Notes: generated from the letters alone by a model not told the origin. A stretch of DNA of 64,000 bases from Leptofilum sp041748655 (GCA_041748655.1 JBGTCV010000010.1:1-64000); one strand, 5' to 3'; shown: positions 7,706 to 16,312, numbered from the stretch's first letter. Translations and numbers: made by a program.

Positions 7706-9709
7706 ATGAAACAATACCCAAAGTGGCTCCCTATCCTGCTGATTTTATTGCTGGCATTTGGTCTGCGTCTTTATGCGCTCACTGAAATCCCCCCAGGTTT
7801 AACCCATGATGAAGCCAATCATGGCCGTGAAGCGATTGGCATTTTGCGTGGCTTCTTCCTTTTTTTCTTTCCTCTCAATTATGGTAGTGAACCGCTTTAC
7901 AGCTACACGGTGGCTGCCAGCATGTGGCTGTTTGGAGAATCGCTGTTTGCGCTGCGGTTTGTGAATGTGTTGTTTAGCGTGGCTACGATTGGGTTGACCT
8001 TTTTGTGGGTACGCCGCCAGTTTGATCTGACAACGGCGCTGATTACGGCCGTTCTGCTCACCCTCTCCTTTTGGCCATTGGCCTCCGCCCGGGAGGCACT
8101 GCGGGCAGGCATGTTACCGTTTTTTATGGGAACGGCCGTCTGGTTCTTCTGGCAGCTGCTCGATCTGGCCGAGAAGGGTAAGGCCGCCGCCAGCTCCCAC
8201 CGCCGCTGGTGGCTGTCCGCCGCCTTTGGCGTAAGCGTGGCCATTACCCTGCACATTTACCTGGCGGCACGGGTTGCCTGGGCGCTTTTTCCCCTCTTCC
8301 TGGTCTACCTGGCCTGGCAGCGACGCACCGTTTTCCGCCAAAGCTGGCAGCCCGTTTTGCTAGGGCTGCTGCTGGCGGGAGCGTTGGTAACGCCTATGTT
8401 TATCTATCTGGCCCAAAACCCATACTCGCTCACTCGCCTTAGCATGCTGGATGGTTCGCTGCAAAATTTGCGCAGCGGCAATTTTGCCCCGGTTTGGCAA
8501 AATGCCAGCTCCGCCCTGCTCGCTTTTGTCTGGCCAGGCTATGGCGACCAGTTCCTGGCGTACAACATCCCCGGTCGCTCGGTGTTTGACCCGGTGTCGG
8601 CGCTCTTTTTTGTGCTGGGGCTGCTGGTCTGTTTGTGGCGCTGGCAGCGGCCGTCTTACGCTTTTGTGCTGCTTTGGTTTGGGGTGGGCATCTTGCCCTC
8701 ACTTATCACCGGGCCAACTGCCAACACCACCCGCAACCTGGCGGCGCTGGCCCCCGTCTTTATCCTGCCCGCAATTGGTTTTAGGACGGCCGTTCATTGG
8801 CTAAAATCCCGCAGCAGCCAGCTGCCAACCTGGCTGCCCGCCACCATCGCCACCGTCTGGCTGCTGTTTGCCGGGTGGGTAGCCACCTCAGATTATTTTG
8901 TCACCTGGGCCCAGTCACCCGACGTGCGCGGCGCTTACCAGGTAAACCTGGTGGAAATGTTGGCTTACCTGGAGCCAGACGCTTCAGCAGAGCCCGTTGT
9001 TTTTTCCTCTATCTACCCCGGCCCGGCGCATGATCCTTCCATCAGCCTGGTGTTGGCGGGGGATGCTGCCAATCAACGGTGGGTGGATGCCCGTCTGGCG
9101 CTGGTAGCCCCGGCTGGCCAGAGCAGCCGGGTGATGATTCCCGCGTCCACGCCGCCACATCCCCAGTTTGCCCAATGGCTTCAGCCGCGCCAGATGGTTG
9201 CACTGCGCCCCACCGATCTAGACCCGACGTTTGCTGATTATTGGCTAGACGCCACACAGTTAAACAGTTGGGCTGGGGAAACGACCGTTGCCAACTTCAA
9301 CAACGCTCTCACCTTGTACCATGCTGCCTGGCTGGAAACGGCCGTTGCGCCTGGACAAACAGCCGAACTACTGCTGGTCTGGCGCATTGTCGATCCAGAA
9401 CGGGTTGGCCCCATCGTCCCCCCCGCCTTCACGACCGATGTGGTCATGTTTACCCAGCTGCTCAATGCGGACGGGGTTCCCTTTGCCCAACGCGACTCAC
9501 TCGAAGCCCCTTCCTGGGATTGGCAGGCAGGTGATCTGGTTGCCCAAATCCACCCGATTCCCATTCCGCCAGAGATTCCACCCGGCAGTTACCCGGCCAT
9601 CGTTGGCATTTATGATCGGCTGTCTGGCGGCCGTTTGTCCGTATTGGCTGGGTCTGACGAGGTGGTGGGGGATTTTACGGCCGTACCTTCATTAGAAATT
9701 CGCCCATAG
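7706..9709 (+). CDS. Glycosyltransferase family 39-like membrane protein
   Basis: About 667 residues. The first hydrophobic helix is followed by an extracytoplasmic loop with LTHDEANHG, the Asp-Glu motif of dolichyl/undecaprenyl-phosphate-sugar transferases (GT-C fold). Roughly ten to eleven membrane helices follow to about residue 400, and a soluble beta-rich C-terminal domain to the end. Such enzymes move a sugar or arabinose unit from a polyprenyl carrier to an acceptor outside the membrane. The promoter at 7665-7693 makes ATG 7706 (or GTG 7703) the likely start rather than the upstream TG-rich frame. It sits back to back with the LCP gene and before a sortase, so an envelope role is likely. 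Acceptor and sugar cannot be read from sequence. Confidence 0.85.
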   Translation: MKQYPKWLPILLILLLAFGLRLYALTEIPPGLTHDEANHGREAIGILRGFFLFFFPLNYGSEPLYSYTVAASMWLFGESLFALRFVNVLFSVATIGLTFLWVRRQFDLTTALITAVLLTLSFWPLASAREALRAGMLPFFMGTAVWFFWQLLDLAEKGKAAASSHRRWWLSAAFGVSVAITLHIYLAARVAWALFPLFLVYLAWQRRTVFRQSWQPVLLGLLLAGALVTPMFIYLAQNPYSLTRLSMLDGSLQNLRSGNFAPVWQNASSALLAFVWPGYGDQFLAYNIPGRSVFDPVSALFFVLGLLVCLWRWQRPSYAFVLLWFGVGILPSLITGPTANTTRNLAALAPVFILPAIGFRTAVHWLKSRSSQLPTWLPATIATVWLLFAGWVATSDYFVTWAQSPDVRGAYQVNLVEMLAYLEPDASAEPVVFSSIYPGPAHDPSISLVLAGDAANQRWVDARLALVAPAGQSSRVMIPASTPPHPQFAQWLQPRQMVALRPTDLDPTFADYWLDATQLNSWAGETTVANFNNALTLYHAAWLETAVAPGQTAELLLVWRIVDPERVGPIVPPAFTTDVVMFTQLLNADGVPFAQRDSLEAPSWDWQAGDLVAQIHPIPIPPEIPPGSYPAIVGIYDRLSGGRLSVLAGSDEVVGDFTAVPSLEIRP

Positions 9710-9722
9710 TGCTGTCGATTAC

Positions 9723-9751
9723 TTTACATAGTGTGGTTTTTTCCGTATGAT
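9723..9751 (+). promoter_or_regulatory. Promoter of the sortase gene with leaderless spacing
   Basis: TTTACA (9723-9728), 17 bases, TATGAT (9746-9751), then six bases and the ATG at 9758. Transcription is predicted to start at or next to the A of the ATG. No Shine-Dalgarno sequence is present. Confidence 0.7.
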
Positions 9752-9757
9752 TGGCCC

Positions 9758-10795
9758 ATGAGCAACCCGCAATTGCCCGATAATCTATCCGTTGCCGAAC
9801 TTGAACATCTCCTTTACCGCAAAAAGCACGCCCTGCGCCGGCAGCGCTTACAGCGGCTCAATGAGGAAGGCCGGCTTGTAGAAGCTGCGGGTCTGCCCGC
9901 CCCTGCCACCCAACCACCGCCCCTGCCGCGCCCTCAGGCCACCCCAACGGGTGCCATGCGCCATTACCTGCTGGAACTGGAAGAAGAGGTGGCTGTAGCG
10001 GCTAAAAAATCGCCGAAGGAAAGTGGTATCAGGCAGGGAAACGGCCGTATCTGGTTCAACCGCCTGCTCTTTTTTGTGGAAGTGGGCGCGGTGTTAGGCT
10101 TTATCGTGGTTTTATTTAACTTATGGGGCACTCAGCGAGATCTAAACCAGGAACTGGTTCAGGTGCAGCAATCCCAGGTGGCTGAATTAGCCCTACCTAC
10201 CCCCACCAATGCCCCGCTAATCGATTTGGTGGTACTGCCGACGGGGCACAGGTATATAGACGGCCGTTCACCGGAACCCGTTGAATCCGGCGATATTCCC
10301 GCCCACCTGCTGCCCGCTCTGCAAGCGTACCAACCACCGCCACTGCCCACCCCCGGCCCCGAACAAGCCCGCATCATCGAAATTCCCGCCATTGGCGTCA
10401 ACGCCCCCATCGTCCCCGGCGTCTATGACTGGGAACAGCTCAAGCGAGGTGTCGGGCACCACACCGGTTCTGCTTTGCCAGGCCAAAATGGCAATATGGT
10501 GCTGGCAGCCCACAACGACATCTACGGCGAAATTTTCCGCGACCTGAGCCAGCTCGCCCCTGGCGATGAATTCACCGTCTCCACCGGCGCACGCAGCTAC
10601 ACCTATGTCGTCACCAAAATCGAGATTGTTGAGCCAACCGAGGTGGAAGTTATGCAGTCCACCAACCACGCCAGCGCCACCCTCATCTCTTGCTATCCTT
10701 ACCGCATCAACACCCAGCGCATTGTCGTCTTTGCCGACCTGAAAACAAACGATCTCTCTTCCCAGTCTTTAATGGTGGCAAATTTACCAGGGTGA
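9758..10795 (+). CDS. Sortase family transpeptidase
   Basis: About 345 residues. A basic, proline-rich cytoplasmic region (to about 105) precedes one membrane helix (about 107-130) and an extracellular sortase beta-barrel (about 205-340). The catalytic set is visible: His in VLAAHND, Cys in TLISCYPYR, and the downstream Arg in INTQRIVVF. Sortases cleave a C-terminal sorting signal and link the protein to an amine acceptor in the wall. The long cytoplasmic N-terminus is unusual. The start at ATG 9758 is chosen from the promoter at 9723-9751; the longer GTG frame from 9731 would begin inside the -10 spacer. Confidence 0.9.
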   Translation: MSNPQLPDNLSVAELEHLLYRKKHALRRQRLQRLNEEGRLVEAAGLPAPATQPPPLPRPQATPTGAMRHYLLELEEEVAVAAKKSPKESGIRQGNGRIWFNRLLFFVEVGAVLGFIVVLFNLWGTQRDLNQELVQVQQSQVAELALPTPTNAPLIDLVVLPTGHRYIDGRSPEPVESGDIPAHLLPALQAYQPPPLPTPGPEQARIIEIPAIGVNAPIVPGVYDWEQLKRGVGHHTGSALPGQNGNMVLAAHNDIYGEIFRDLSQLAPGDEFTVSTGARSYTYVVTKIEIVEPTEVEVMQSTNHASATLISCYPYRINTQRIVVFADLKTNDLSSQSLMVANLPG

Positions 10796-10799
10796 CGGT

Positions 10800-10874
10800 A
10801 TGATCGCAGCAGTTGAAACCTTCCCAAAGAAGCTGCCGATAGAACAGCTGGATGATATTCAGGAAGGAATTTGA
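10800..10874 (+). CDS. Possible 24-residue peptide
   Basis: The ATG at 10800 lies two bases after the sortase stop and opens a short frame rich in Glu/Asp (it contains LPIEQLDDIQEG). This loosely recalls the start of small antitoxin-like proteins. It may be a remnant or not translated at all. Confidence 0.2.
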   Translation: MIAAVETFPKKLPIEQLDDIQEGI

Positions 10875-10895
10875 AGGTAAGAAGGAATCTGAATT

Positions 10896-11096
10896 ATGGC
10901 AAAAGATCGTGCAAGTCGTCGCGCCCGTTTGCGCCAACAAATGGCCGAAGACAATAACCAAACCGATAAAAAACGGGATAGCAACGCCAACTTTTCTCAG
11001 GAATACGCCTATGTGCTAAAAGATTTGTGGCGCATTTTTGTGCTGGCGGCCGTCATGTTTGTCTTGCTTATCGTTTTGAATCTGGTTTTGCAGTAA
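10896..11096 (+). CDS. Small single-pass membrane protein
   Basis: A 66-residue protein I do not recognise by family. The first 45 residues are highly charged (Arg/Lys/Asp/Gln-rich). The last 20 form a hydrophobic helix (FVLAAVMFVLLIVLNLVLQ), giving a tail-anchored, N-inside topology. A GGAAT-type ribosome site precedes the ATG. It lies about 100 bases after the sortase gene and is followed by a tRNA. The codon usage and the GGCGGCCGTC in the helix region fit the genome, so it is probably real. Confidence 0.6.
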   Translation: MAKDRASRRARLRQQMAEDNNQTDKKRDSNANFSQEYAYVLKDLWRIFVLAAVMFVLLIVLNLVLQ

Positions 11097-11182
11097 AAAT
11101 GGCAGCCGAACTTCGGAAAGATTTGAACCAGAAGCCTGGTATGGTCAAAATTTTCTGGAAATTGGCTCCGTTTGAATTATAT

Positions 11183-11210
11183 TTGCGTCTGAAGCAACTC
11201 TCGCTATAAT
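11183..11210 (+). promoter_or_regulatory. Promoter for tRNA-Val
   Basis: TTGCGT (11183-11188), 16 bases, TATAAT (11205-11210), ending 19 bases before the first base of the tRNA. Confidence 0.65.
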
Positions 11211-11229
11211 TCGTTTCTTCCCTGATTTG

Positions 11230-11303
11230 GGGCGCTTAGCTCAGTTGGTTAGAGCACTTCGTTTACACCGAAGGGGTCGGGGGTTCGAGTCCCTCAGCGC
11301 CCA
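11230..11303 (+). tRNA. tRNA-Val (anticodon TAC)
   Basis: A complete cloverleaf. The acceptor is GGGCGCT/AGCGCCC with discriminator A. The D arm is GCTCAGTTGGTTAGAGC. The anticodon stem CTTCG/CGAAG encloses loop TTTACAC with anticodon TAC. The T arm includes GGGTTCGAGTCCC. The CCA end is not encoded. Confidence 0.96.
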
Positions 11304-11312
11304 TTTCCCCCC

Positions 11313-11340
11313 TTGTTATCCATCTGCATTTTGCTATAAT
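11313..11340 (+). promoter_or_regulatory. Candidate promoter for the Rieske-cytochrome b-cytochrome c operon
   Basis: TTGTTA (11313-11318), 16 bases, TATAAT (11335-11340). It gives a leader of about 120 bases before the ATG at 11468, which has an AGGAG site. A weaker pair (TTGTCC/TACAAT near 11366-11392) is also possible. Confidence 0.55.
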
Positions 11341-11467
11341 CGCGATTGTGACAAAAAGCACACAGTTGTCCTTTCTGTATTTCAGGTACAATTGAATTTA
11401 TTATAAATTTCGCTGGAAGAAGCAAGTTCACAAAGATTCATTTAGCAATAAGTAGGAGAATAGCCTC

Positions 11468-12118
11468 ATGGCAAACGCAGCCGTAAGTGCCGAAGCGAAA
11501 AGCGGTGGCATCTCAAGACGCGAATTTCTTTATTATATTTGGGGCGCTTCGATGGCGCTCTACGCTGCTCAGTTTTCCGGTTTGTTGATCTGGTTTTTGC
11601 TGCCTCGTTTTCGTGAGGGTGAGTTTGGGGGTAAGTTTATTCTTTCCATCGATCAGATACCTCCAGTAAATGCAGTGCCTACCAACGTTCCGGCTGGCCG
11701 TTTTTGGTTAGTCAACCTGGATACCCGGCAGCCCAACGAGCTGATGAAGAAAGCAGAGGATGAGCAAGAGGAGATTGTTGGCATAGCAGCAATTTACAAG
11801 GTTTGCACCCACCTTGGTTGTATTTATTCCTGGACTGATGCCAATAATCGATTTGAGTGCCCTTGCCACGGTTCAAAGTATCGGCTAGACGGCCGTCGCA
11901 TTGAAGCCCCTGCCCCACGTGCTCTGGATCGGTTCCGTATGGAGTTCTTGGATGCAGATAAAAACCCAATCCCAGGTACCCTCTCAGAATTGGTTGACGA
12001 TTTTTACACCCCAGTCGTGCTGCCAGATAACGCTGCCTTCATCAGCGTAGATACCGGTGACCGCAAAATGGGTTTGAGGGAACCATTGCTGTGCAGTTTT
12101 ACCAACGAATGCCCGTAA
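11468..12118 (+). CDS. Rieske iron-sulphur protein of a cytochrome bc-type complex
   Basis: A 216-residue protein. It begins with a twin-arginine-like motif (SRREFL) and one hydrophobic anchor (about 20-45), as in Tat-exported Rieske subunits. The 2Fe-2S ligands are present in two boxes, CTHLGC (residues about 113-118) and CPCHGSKY (about 131-138). The paired Cys residues also allow the stabilising disulphide. The subunit takes an electron from menaquinol and passes it to cytochrome c. It is the first gene of a three-gene operon with cytochrome b and a dihaem cytochrome c. Confidence 0.95.
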   Translation: MANAAVSAEAKSGGISRREFLYYIWGASMALYAAQFSGLLIWFLLPRFREGEFGGKFILSIDQIPPVNAVPTNVPAGRFWLVNLDTRQPNELMKKAEDEQEEIVGIAAIYKVCTHLGCIYSWTDANNRFECPCHGSKYRLDGRRIEAPAPRALDRFRMEFLDADKNPIPGTLSELVDDFYTPVVLPDNAAFISVDTGDRKMGLREPLLCSFTNECP

Positions 12119-12149
12119 CAAAGAAAAAAGAGGAATAAGGAGTTAGAGT

Positions 12150-13853
12150 ATGGCTACCTTTTTTGAACAAGTCAGCGAAATGGGGGTTAAGCAAGCCATC
12201 GTCACCAAAGCTGATGACGTGGTTGAACGGCTGACAGCTGGTATGAATATCAGCGACATTCGCAGCGCCCTCCGGGGGGACGAACCCCGTCGCCCCAATC
12301 CTCGCTTACGTCCTCACGCAGATAGCTTCTGGTTCCACATTCGGCCCAGCTTTTATCATACTGAGGTAACCCACATTTACCCCACCTTCCGCCTGGGATG
12401 GCTTTCTACCTTCATGTTTGTTTGGGAAACCATCACCGGCATCATCTTGATGGTTTTTTATACCCCAAGCCCCCTGATTGCTTACGACAACATGTGGAAT
12501 ATTTTGAGCAACGTGCCGCTTGGCCAGCTGATGCGTAATATGCATCGTCTGGGTGCTGAAGTGATGGTCCTGGTGGTGGCCCTGCACATGCTCAGGACTT
12601 TTATAACGGGCAGCTACAAGAAACCACGCCAGTTCACCTGGGCAACAGGTGTTATCTTGCTCACGCTGACGGCTTTGTTGAGTTTCTCCGGCTATTTACT
12701 TCCCTGGGACCAGCTAGCGTATTGGGCTTTGACCGTGTTCCTCTCTGGCGCTGAAGCTGCCCCCGCCCCCGCTGAATTTAATGCCAACGTACTTCTGATT
12801 CTGCAAGGTGCGCCTTCGTTGGGTGATGGTGGTTTGCTCCGTTGGTATTTATTCCATGTGCTGCTTTTACCGCTGATTACAGCCATTTTCTTCTTTGTTC
12901 ATTACTACAAAGTGGTGTTGTACGGTATTTCTCTGCCTCCTGGGCGGGAAGAGATTGGGGAAGATACAGCCAAGCGCGTTCCTAAAGACGAGCGTACTTA
13001 CTTTACCCCCGATATTTTGACCAGTGAACTGATGTGGACAGCGCTCATGACGCTTCTCCTGGTAGCTGGCTCCCTTTGGTTTTGGGATGCACCGCTGGAG
13101 CATCATGCGGATCCGATTGTGACGCCGCTGCATGTCGTGGCCCCCTGGTACCTTGCCTGGTCGCAAGGCTGGCTGAAGCTGGCGGATAAAACATTGGTTA
13201 TCGGCTTTATTCCTGTGCTGATTGTGATGTTTATCCTGATGCCCTATGTGGAAGTTGGCAAAAGCCGTCGCTATGCCGACCGTCGTGTTGGCCTGACGGT
13301 TGCCAGCCTGTTCTTTGCGGCAATGCTGATTTCTAACTGGATGGGTTCGCCGGAATACCGGGTTGAGAGTTCCCCTGAATTGGAAGTTGCCCAGGAAATC
13401 ATGCCGCAGGAAGGGCCCAATGTGCTGTTGGGCGTGCCGTATGAGTATTTGATACCGGGTATTTACGTGCCTGCGCTACCTGGGGAAGAAATTACCAACA
13501 ATCCTTACTTGACACGTGCCTTGGAACGGTTTGAAGCAGCGATGAAGAACCACAGCTGCGTTTTGAACGGAAATCCAGATATGCCACGTACGGGTGTTTG
13601 GGATGAATGCCGGGTATTAGATGGCGGCCGTTACGGCAATAATTTTGGCGACAATGCAATGGCAGATCCGTTTGCAGCTTTACGGATTACGCAGGAGCAG
13701 GCAAACATGGTGCGACTGACGTTGATATTTGAAGTACCTGATCCCAATAACCCTGGTGAGTTTTTGGTTCAGTCGGGTGATTCCATTTACGCTTTCCGTC
13801 ATGAGTCTTCTTTCTATGAAGAAGAATGCCGTTTCGTAAATAAAGATTGCTAA
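12150..13853 (+). CDS. Cytochrome b subunit, full-length fusion of b6- and subunit IV-like parts
   Basis: A 567-residue membrane protein, longer than classical cytochrome b (about 380-420). Residues about 65-275 are the b6-like half with four haem ligands: His in NMHRLG and ALHMLR (about 132 and 146, 13 residues between) and in LFHVLLL and FVHYYK (about 236 and 251). The second half has the quinol-site loop VAPWYLAWSQ in place of the usual PEWY region and three further helices to about residue 405. The last 160 residues are soluble, with several Cys (CVLNG, DECRV, EEECRF, NKDC), and I do not recognise them. It transfers electrons from menaquinol and pumps protons. Confidence 0.92.
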   Translation: MATFFEQVSEMGVKQAIVTKADDVVERLTAGMNISDIRSALRGDEPRRPNPRLRPHADSFWFHIRPSFYHTEVTHIYPTFRLGWLSTFMFVWETITGIILMVFYTPSPLIAYDNMWNILSNVPLGQLMRNMHRLGAEVMVLVVALHMLRTFITGSYKKPRQFTWATGVILLTLTALLSFSGYLLPWDQLAYWALTVFLSGAEAAPAPAEFNANVLLILQGAPSLGDGGLLRWYLFHVLLLPLITAIFFFVHYYKVVLYGISLPPGREEIGEDTAKRVPKDERTYFTPDILTSELMWTALMTLLLVAGSLWFWDAPLEHHADPIVTPLHVVAPWYLAWSQGWLKLADKTLVIGFIPVLIVMFILMPYVEVGKSRRYADRRVGLTVASLFFAAMLISNWMGSPEYRVESSPELEVAQEIMPQEGPNVLLGVPYEYLIPGIYVPALPGEEITNNPYLTRALERFEAAMKNHSCVLNGNPDMPRTGVWDECRVLDGGRYGNNFGDNAMADPFAALRITQEQANMVRLTLIFEVPDPNNPGEFLVQSGDSIYAFRHESSFYEEECRFVNKDC

Positions 13854-13866
13854 ACTCGGTAAAAGC

Positions 13867-13910
13867 GACCTGTTTCCCAATTTCGGAGTGAGTGATTGGG
13901 TAAACAGGTC
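13867..13910 (+). other. Intercistronic hairpin between cytochrome b and cytochrome c genes
   Basis: GACCTGTTTCCCAAT pairs with ATTGGGTAAACAGGTC, with a single bulge and a 13-base loop. No T tract follows, so RNA stabilisation or processing is more likely than termination. Confidence 0.6.
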
Positions 13911-13978
13911 GGGTTCTGCCTTGATGATAAGGCACAGAACTTTCTTTCAGTGATAGCAAGCGACTTGAGGATACAGTT

Positions 13979-14842
13979 ATGCAAGTAAAAGTTGTGATTG
14001 GAACGATCGCATTTATGCTGACGATGATTATTTTGGGTTACGCTGCCTTGCGTGAGCCTGAACGTTTGGAACATTTTGCGGGTGCACGTGTAGGGCGAAC
14101 AGTTGAAGCGGGCGCTAAACTGTATATTGATAACTGTGCAACCTGCCACGGAGTAAAAGCAGATGCTCAAGAATGTTACGATGCTGCCGGAAATTCTATT
14201 ACGTGTGCGGGTTTGCCGTTAAATAGCTATTTCCTGGTATGTGGCGATACGCCAGAACGTTTAACGCAAACATTGTTTGAAGGTACGAAGGAGCAGTATG
14301 TCGAGCGTACCGTTGCGGCTGGCCGGTCTGGTACGGTCATGATCGCCTGGTCTGATCGGTATGGTGGTCCTTTCCGGGATGATCAGGTAAAGGATGTAGC
14401 CGCGTTTGTGCTGAACTTTGCCAATGAAGAATTTTGCGCCCAGGAGCCTATTCGGTTTGATTGGCCTGAGTTGGTTGATGACTTTTTTGTGCTAGAAACG
14501 GCCGATTTTGTGGCAGCTCCGGCCGATGCTGAAAATGGGGCTGCATTGTATACCAGCTATGCGTGCAACAGCTGTCACGGTGTTTTGGCCGACTCAAATT
14601 CTGCCCAGATTGGGCCGTGGCTGGGTAATATTGCTGAAGTTGGGGCAACCCGTGTTGAGGGGCAAACGGCCGTTCAATACGTCTACGAATCCATTCTCTA
14701 CCCCAATGCCCATATCGCGCCAGATTGTCCACAAGGGCCGTGTTTAAGCCCCAGCGCCATGCGTGCCGATTATGCTTTCACCTTTTCGGCTAATTCGCCC
14801 CAGGATATGATTGATTTGTTAGCGTATCTGCTTGGTGAGTAA
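13979..14842 (+). CDS. Dihaem c-type cytochrome
   Basis: A 287-residue protein with an N-terminal membrane anchor or uncleaved signal (about residues 5-25) and two cytochrome c domains. The haem-binding boxes are CATCHG (about residue 52) and CNSCHG (about 196), each with a candidate distal Met further on (GTVMIAW; PSAMRADY). It is the third gene of the bc module and probably takes electrons from the Rieske centre for delivery to a terminal oxidase not present in the window. A GAGG ribosome site precedes ATG 13979, and a strong terminator closes the operon. Confidence 0.93.
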   Translation: MQVKVVIGTIAFMLTMIILGYAALREPERLEHFAGARVGRTVEAGAKLYIDNCATCHGVKADAQECYDAAGNSITCAGLPLNSYFLVCGDTPERLTQTLFEGTKEQYVERTVAAGRSGTVMIAWSDRYGGPFRDDQVKDVAAFVLNFANEEFCAQEPIRFDWPELVDDFFVLETADFVAAPADAENGAALYTSYACNSCHGVLADSNSAQIGPWLGNIAEVGATRVEGQTAVQYVYESILYPNAHIAPDCPQGPCLSPSAMRADYAFTFSANSPQDMIDLLAYLLGE

Positions 14843-14872
14843 GCCAAAAGAGGAAGCTTCGAGAAGAATGAT

Positions 14873-14905
14873 AAAGACCCAGCCAGTTGGCTGGGTCTTT
14901 TTTTT
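14873..14905 (+). terminator. Rho-independent terminator of the bc operon
   Basis: The perfect 13-bp stem AAAGACCCAGCCA/TGGCTGGGTCTTT has a 2-base loop and is followed by a T tract. Confidence 0.92.
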
Positions 14906-14915
14906 GTGGGGTTTG

Positions 14916-14959
14916 GCGTGAAACGTGACCAGGGAGGCATCACGTTTCACGTTTCACGC
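14916..14959. repeat. Iterated-word palindrome, GTGAAACGTGA type
   Basis: GCGTGAAACGTGA (14916-14928) faces TCACGTTTCACGTTTCACGC (14940-14959). The right arm repeats the word CACGTTT twice. The same word family recurs at 18035-18093. Confidence 0.75.
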
Positions 14960-14960
14960 A

Positions 14961-15908
14961 TCACGGCTTGTCAACCCCCTGAGTTCCTAAAGAGCCTTGT
15001 TTTTTAACGGCCGTACCACAACTCCGGCAAAACTTATCTGCTGGCTCTAGCGACTGGCCGCACTGATGGCAAAAGTTGGCTTTCCCTGCAGCCCTGGGTG
15101 GCGATACGGCCGTTTTCTGAGCAGGTTGCCTGGTGCGCTGTGGCCTGGGTTTGGCCGGACGGCGTTTGTTGGCTGCTTGCTGACTCACTGCATACCAAAC
15201 GGCCGTTCCCACCAAAATTAACCCGCCCAACACCACAATAAGCAGCTGCCAATCAAATTCGCTCTCCCCTACAGGCACTGCTTCCAAAAACGGCAGCTCT
15301 TCACGGCTGTTTGAAAAACTTTGCGTGAGTCGAGGCGTGCTCATAGTGTAGCCAACCTCCACGTTGTAGCTGTCGCCAGCAGCCACAGCCTGGCCGGGCA
15401 GCACATGGTACGTTAAGCCATCTTGCCCCTGGCCTACGCTGATGGGAATGGGCACAACCGTCATGTTTGTGGCCGCCACGGGCTGCTGGATGGTAACACT
15501 CATCTGCTCCACGGCGATGTCTGACTGCCAGGTGAAGCGAAAGGCTCGCTGGCTGTCGGTAGCCGTGTACGGTTGATAATACTCTACCCGGAAGCGGCTG
15601 TCTGGCATGGTAAAGGTCACCTGATTTTGGCCGATCTGGGGCGTCATACCCTGGTCGGTCATCACGTTGTCTGGTGTGATGCGGGCTACAACGTTGAAAT
15701 CTGCGCCGTCGGGTAAGGGGAAAATGAGGGTGGCGGGCAGAGGCGTATTGGCAGGCAAAGTACCCGACAGCAGCACCAGTACGGATTCCCGATCATAGTC
15801 GGGCCACAGCTCTACCTCTAATGATTCCAGGGTAACGGTCGTTTGCGCCTGAACCAACGGAATGGGCAAGAGTACCAACAGAAGTAGGTAAAAAAGCGTT
15901 CGTTTCAT
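14961..15908 (-). CDS. Exported membrane protein with C-terminal double-Cys zinc ribbon
   Basis: About 315 residues from ATG 15908; an in-frame ATG at 15944 would add 12 residues ahead of the signal peptide. A cleavable signal (about 1-22, LVQAQ) precedes a beta-rich extracytoplasmic domain (about 25-215). One membrane helix (about 222-245) and a basic linker follow. The cytoplasmic zinc ribbon has CHQCG and CRSCG boxes (about 278-300). I do not recognise the outer domain. The last eight codons lie in a dispersed repeat (14965-14996) also found at 57048-57079, so the stop codon and tail come from repeat DNA. Confidence 0.75.
   Translation of the reverse strand: MKRTLFYLLLLVLLPIPLVQAQTTVTLESLEVELWPDYDRESVLVLLSGTLPANTPLPATLIFPLPDGADFNVVARITPDNVMTDQGMTPQIGQNQVTFTMPDSRFRVEYYQPYTATDSQRAFRFTWQSDIAVEQMSVTIQQPVAATNMTVVPIPISVGQGQDGLTYHVLPGQAVAAGDSYNVEVGYTMSTPRLTQSFSNSREELPFLEAVPVGESEFDWQLLIVVLGGLILVGTAVWYAVSQQAANKRRPAKPRPQRTRQPAQKTAVSPPRAAGKANFCHQCGQSLEPADKFCRSCGTAVKKQGSLGTQGVDKP
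14965..14996. repeat. Dispersed repeat GGCT..CAACCCC..TTCC.AAAGAGCC, copy 1
   Basis: This 32-base stretch aligns with 57048-57079 at most positions: CAACCCC, TGA, TTCC and AAAGAGCC are shared, and ends GGCT/AGCC are complementary. A TCACG word precedes both copies. It overlaps the 3' end of the zinc-ribbon gene. Confidence 0.65.
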
Positions 15909-15931
15909 AAAAAATCCTTCTTGTGTCGTAG

Positions 15932-15996
15932 AGGTGAGACGCACTTACAATCGACATCGTTGTTACACATCACTCTGGAAAAAGTGCGTCGCACCT
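15932..15996. repeat. 65-bp palindromic mini-element, copy 2
   Basis: AGGTGAGACGCAC and GTGCGTCGCACCT bound a 39-base interior. The right half matches the left half of copy 1 (1549-1613) in reverse orientation. It lies between two convergent/divergent zinc-ribbon genes. Confidence 0.8.
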
Positions 15997-16012
15997 GAAC
16001 GCTTTCTTTATG

Positions 16013-16312
16013 TCAGGCATGGCCACGCAGTCGGATACGATTGGCGCGGCAGTGGGGACATTCCAAATCAGTGTAATCTCGGCCGCAAGTGCGGCAGGTA
16101 CGAACTTCTACCGGACGTTCATCTGCCAGCGAGCCAAGCACCAGCACCATTTCTTCACCCTGATGCCGCTCCAGAAAGGTGTTAAGATCATGGCTGCCGA
16201 TTCGCCAACGGCCGTCTTCCGTTTGCGTCACCTGGCCATTCATCACGTCCAGCTTCATTTCATAAGCGGCCGAAGCCAATTTCAGGATGGCTGCGCGTCG
16301 TATTGCTGCCAT
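16013..16312 (-). CDS. Small zinc-ribbon protein
   Basis: A 99-residue soluble protein. The N-terminal two thirds are mixed alpha/beta and unrecognised. The C-terminus holds two Cys pairs, CRTCG and CPHC (about residues 73-89), followed by a basic tail (RANRIRLRG), a likely treble-clef or ribbon zinc site. ATG 16312 has an AAAGGA ribosome site. It is transcribed away from the gene at 16443 and toward the repeat at 15932. A nucleic-acid or protein contact role is possible, but nothing defines it. Confidence 0.65.
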   Translation of the reverse strand: MAAIRRAAILKLASAAYEMKLDVMNGQVTQTEDGRWRIGSHDLNTFLERHQGEEMVLVLGSLADERPVEVRTCRTCGRDYTDLECPHCRANRIRLRGHA

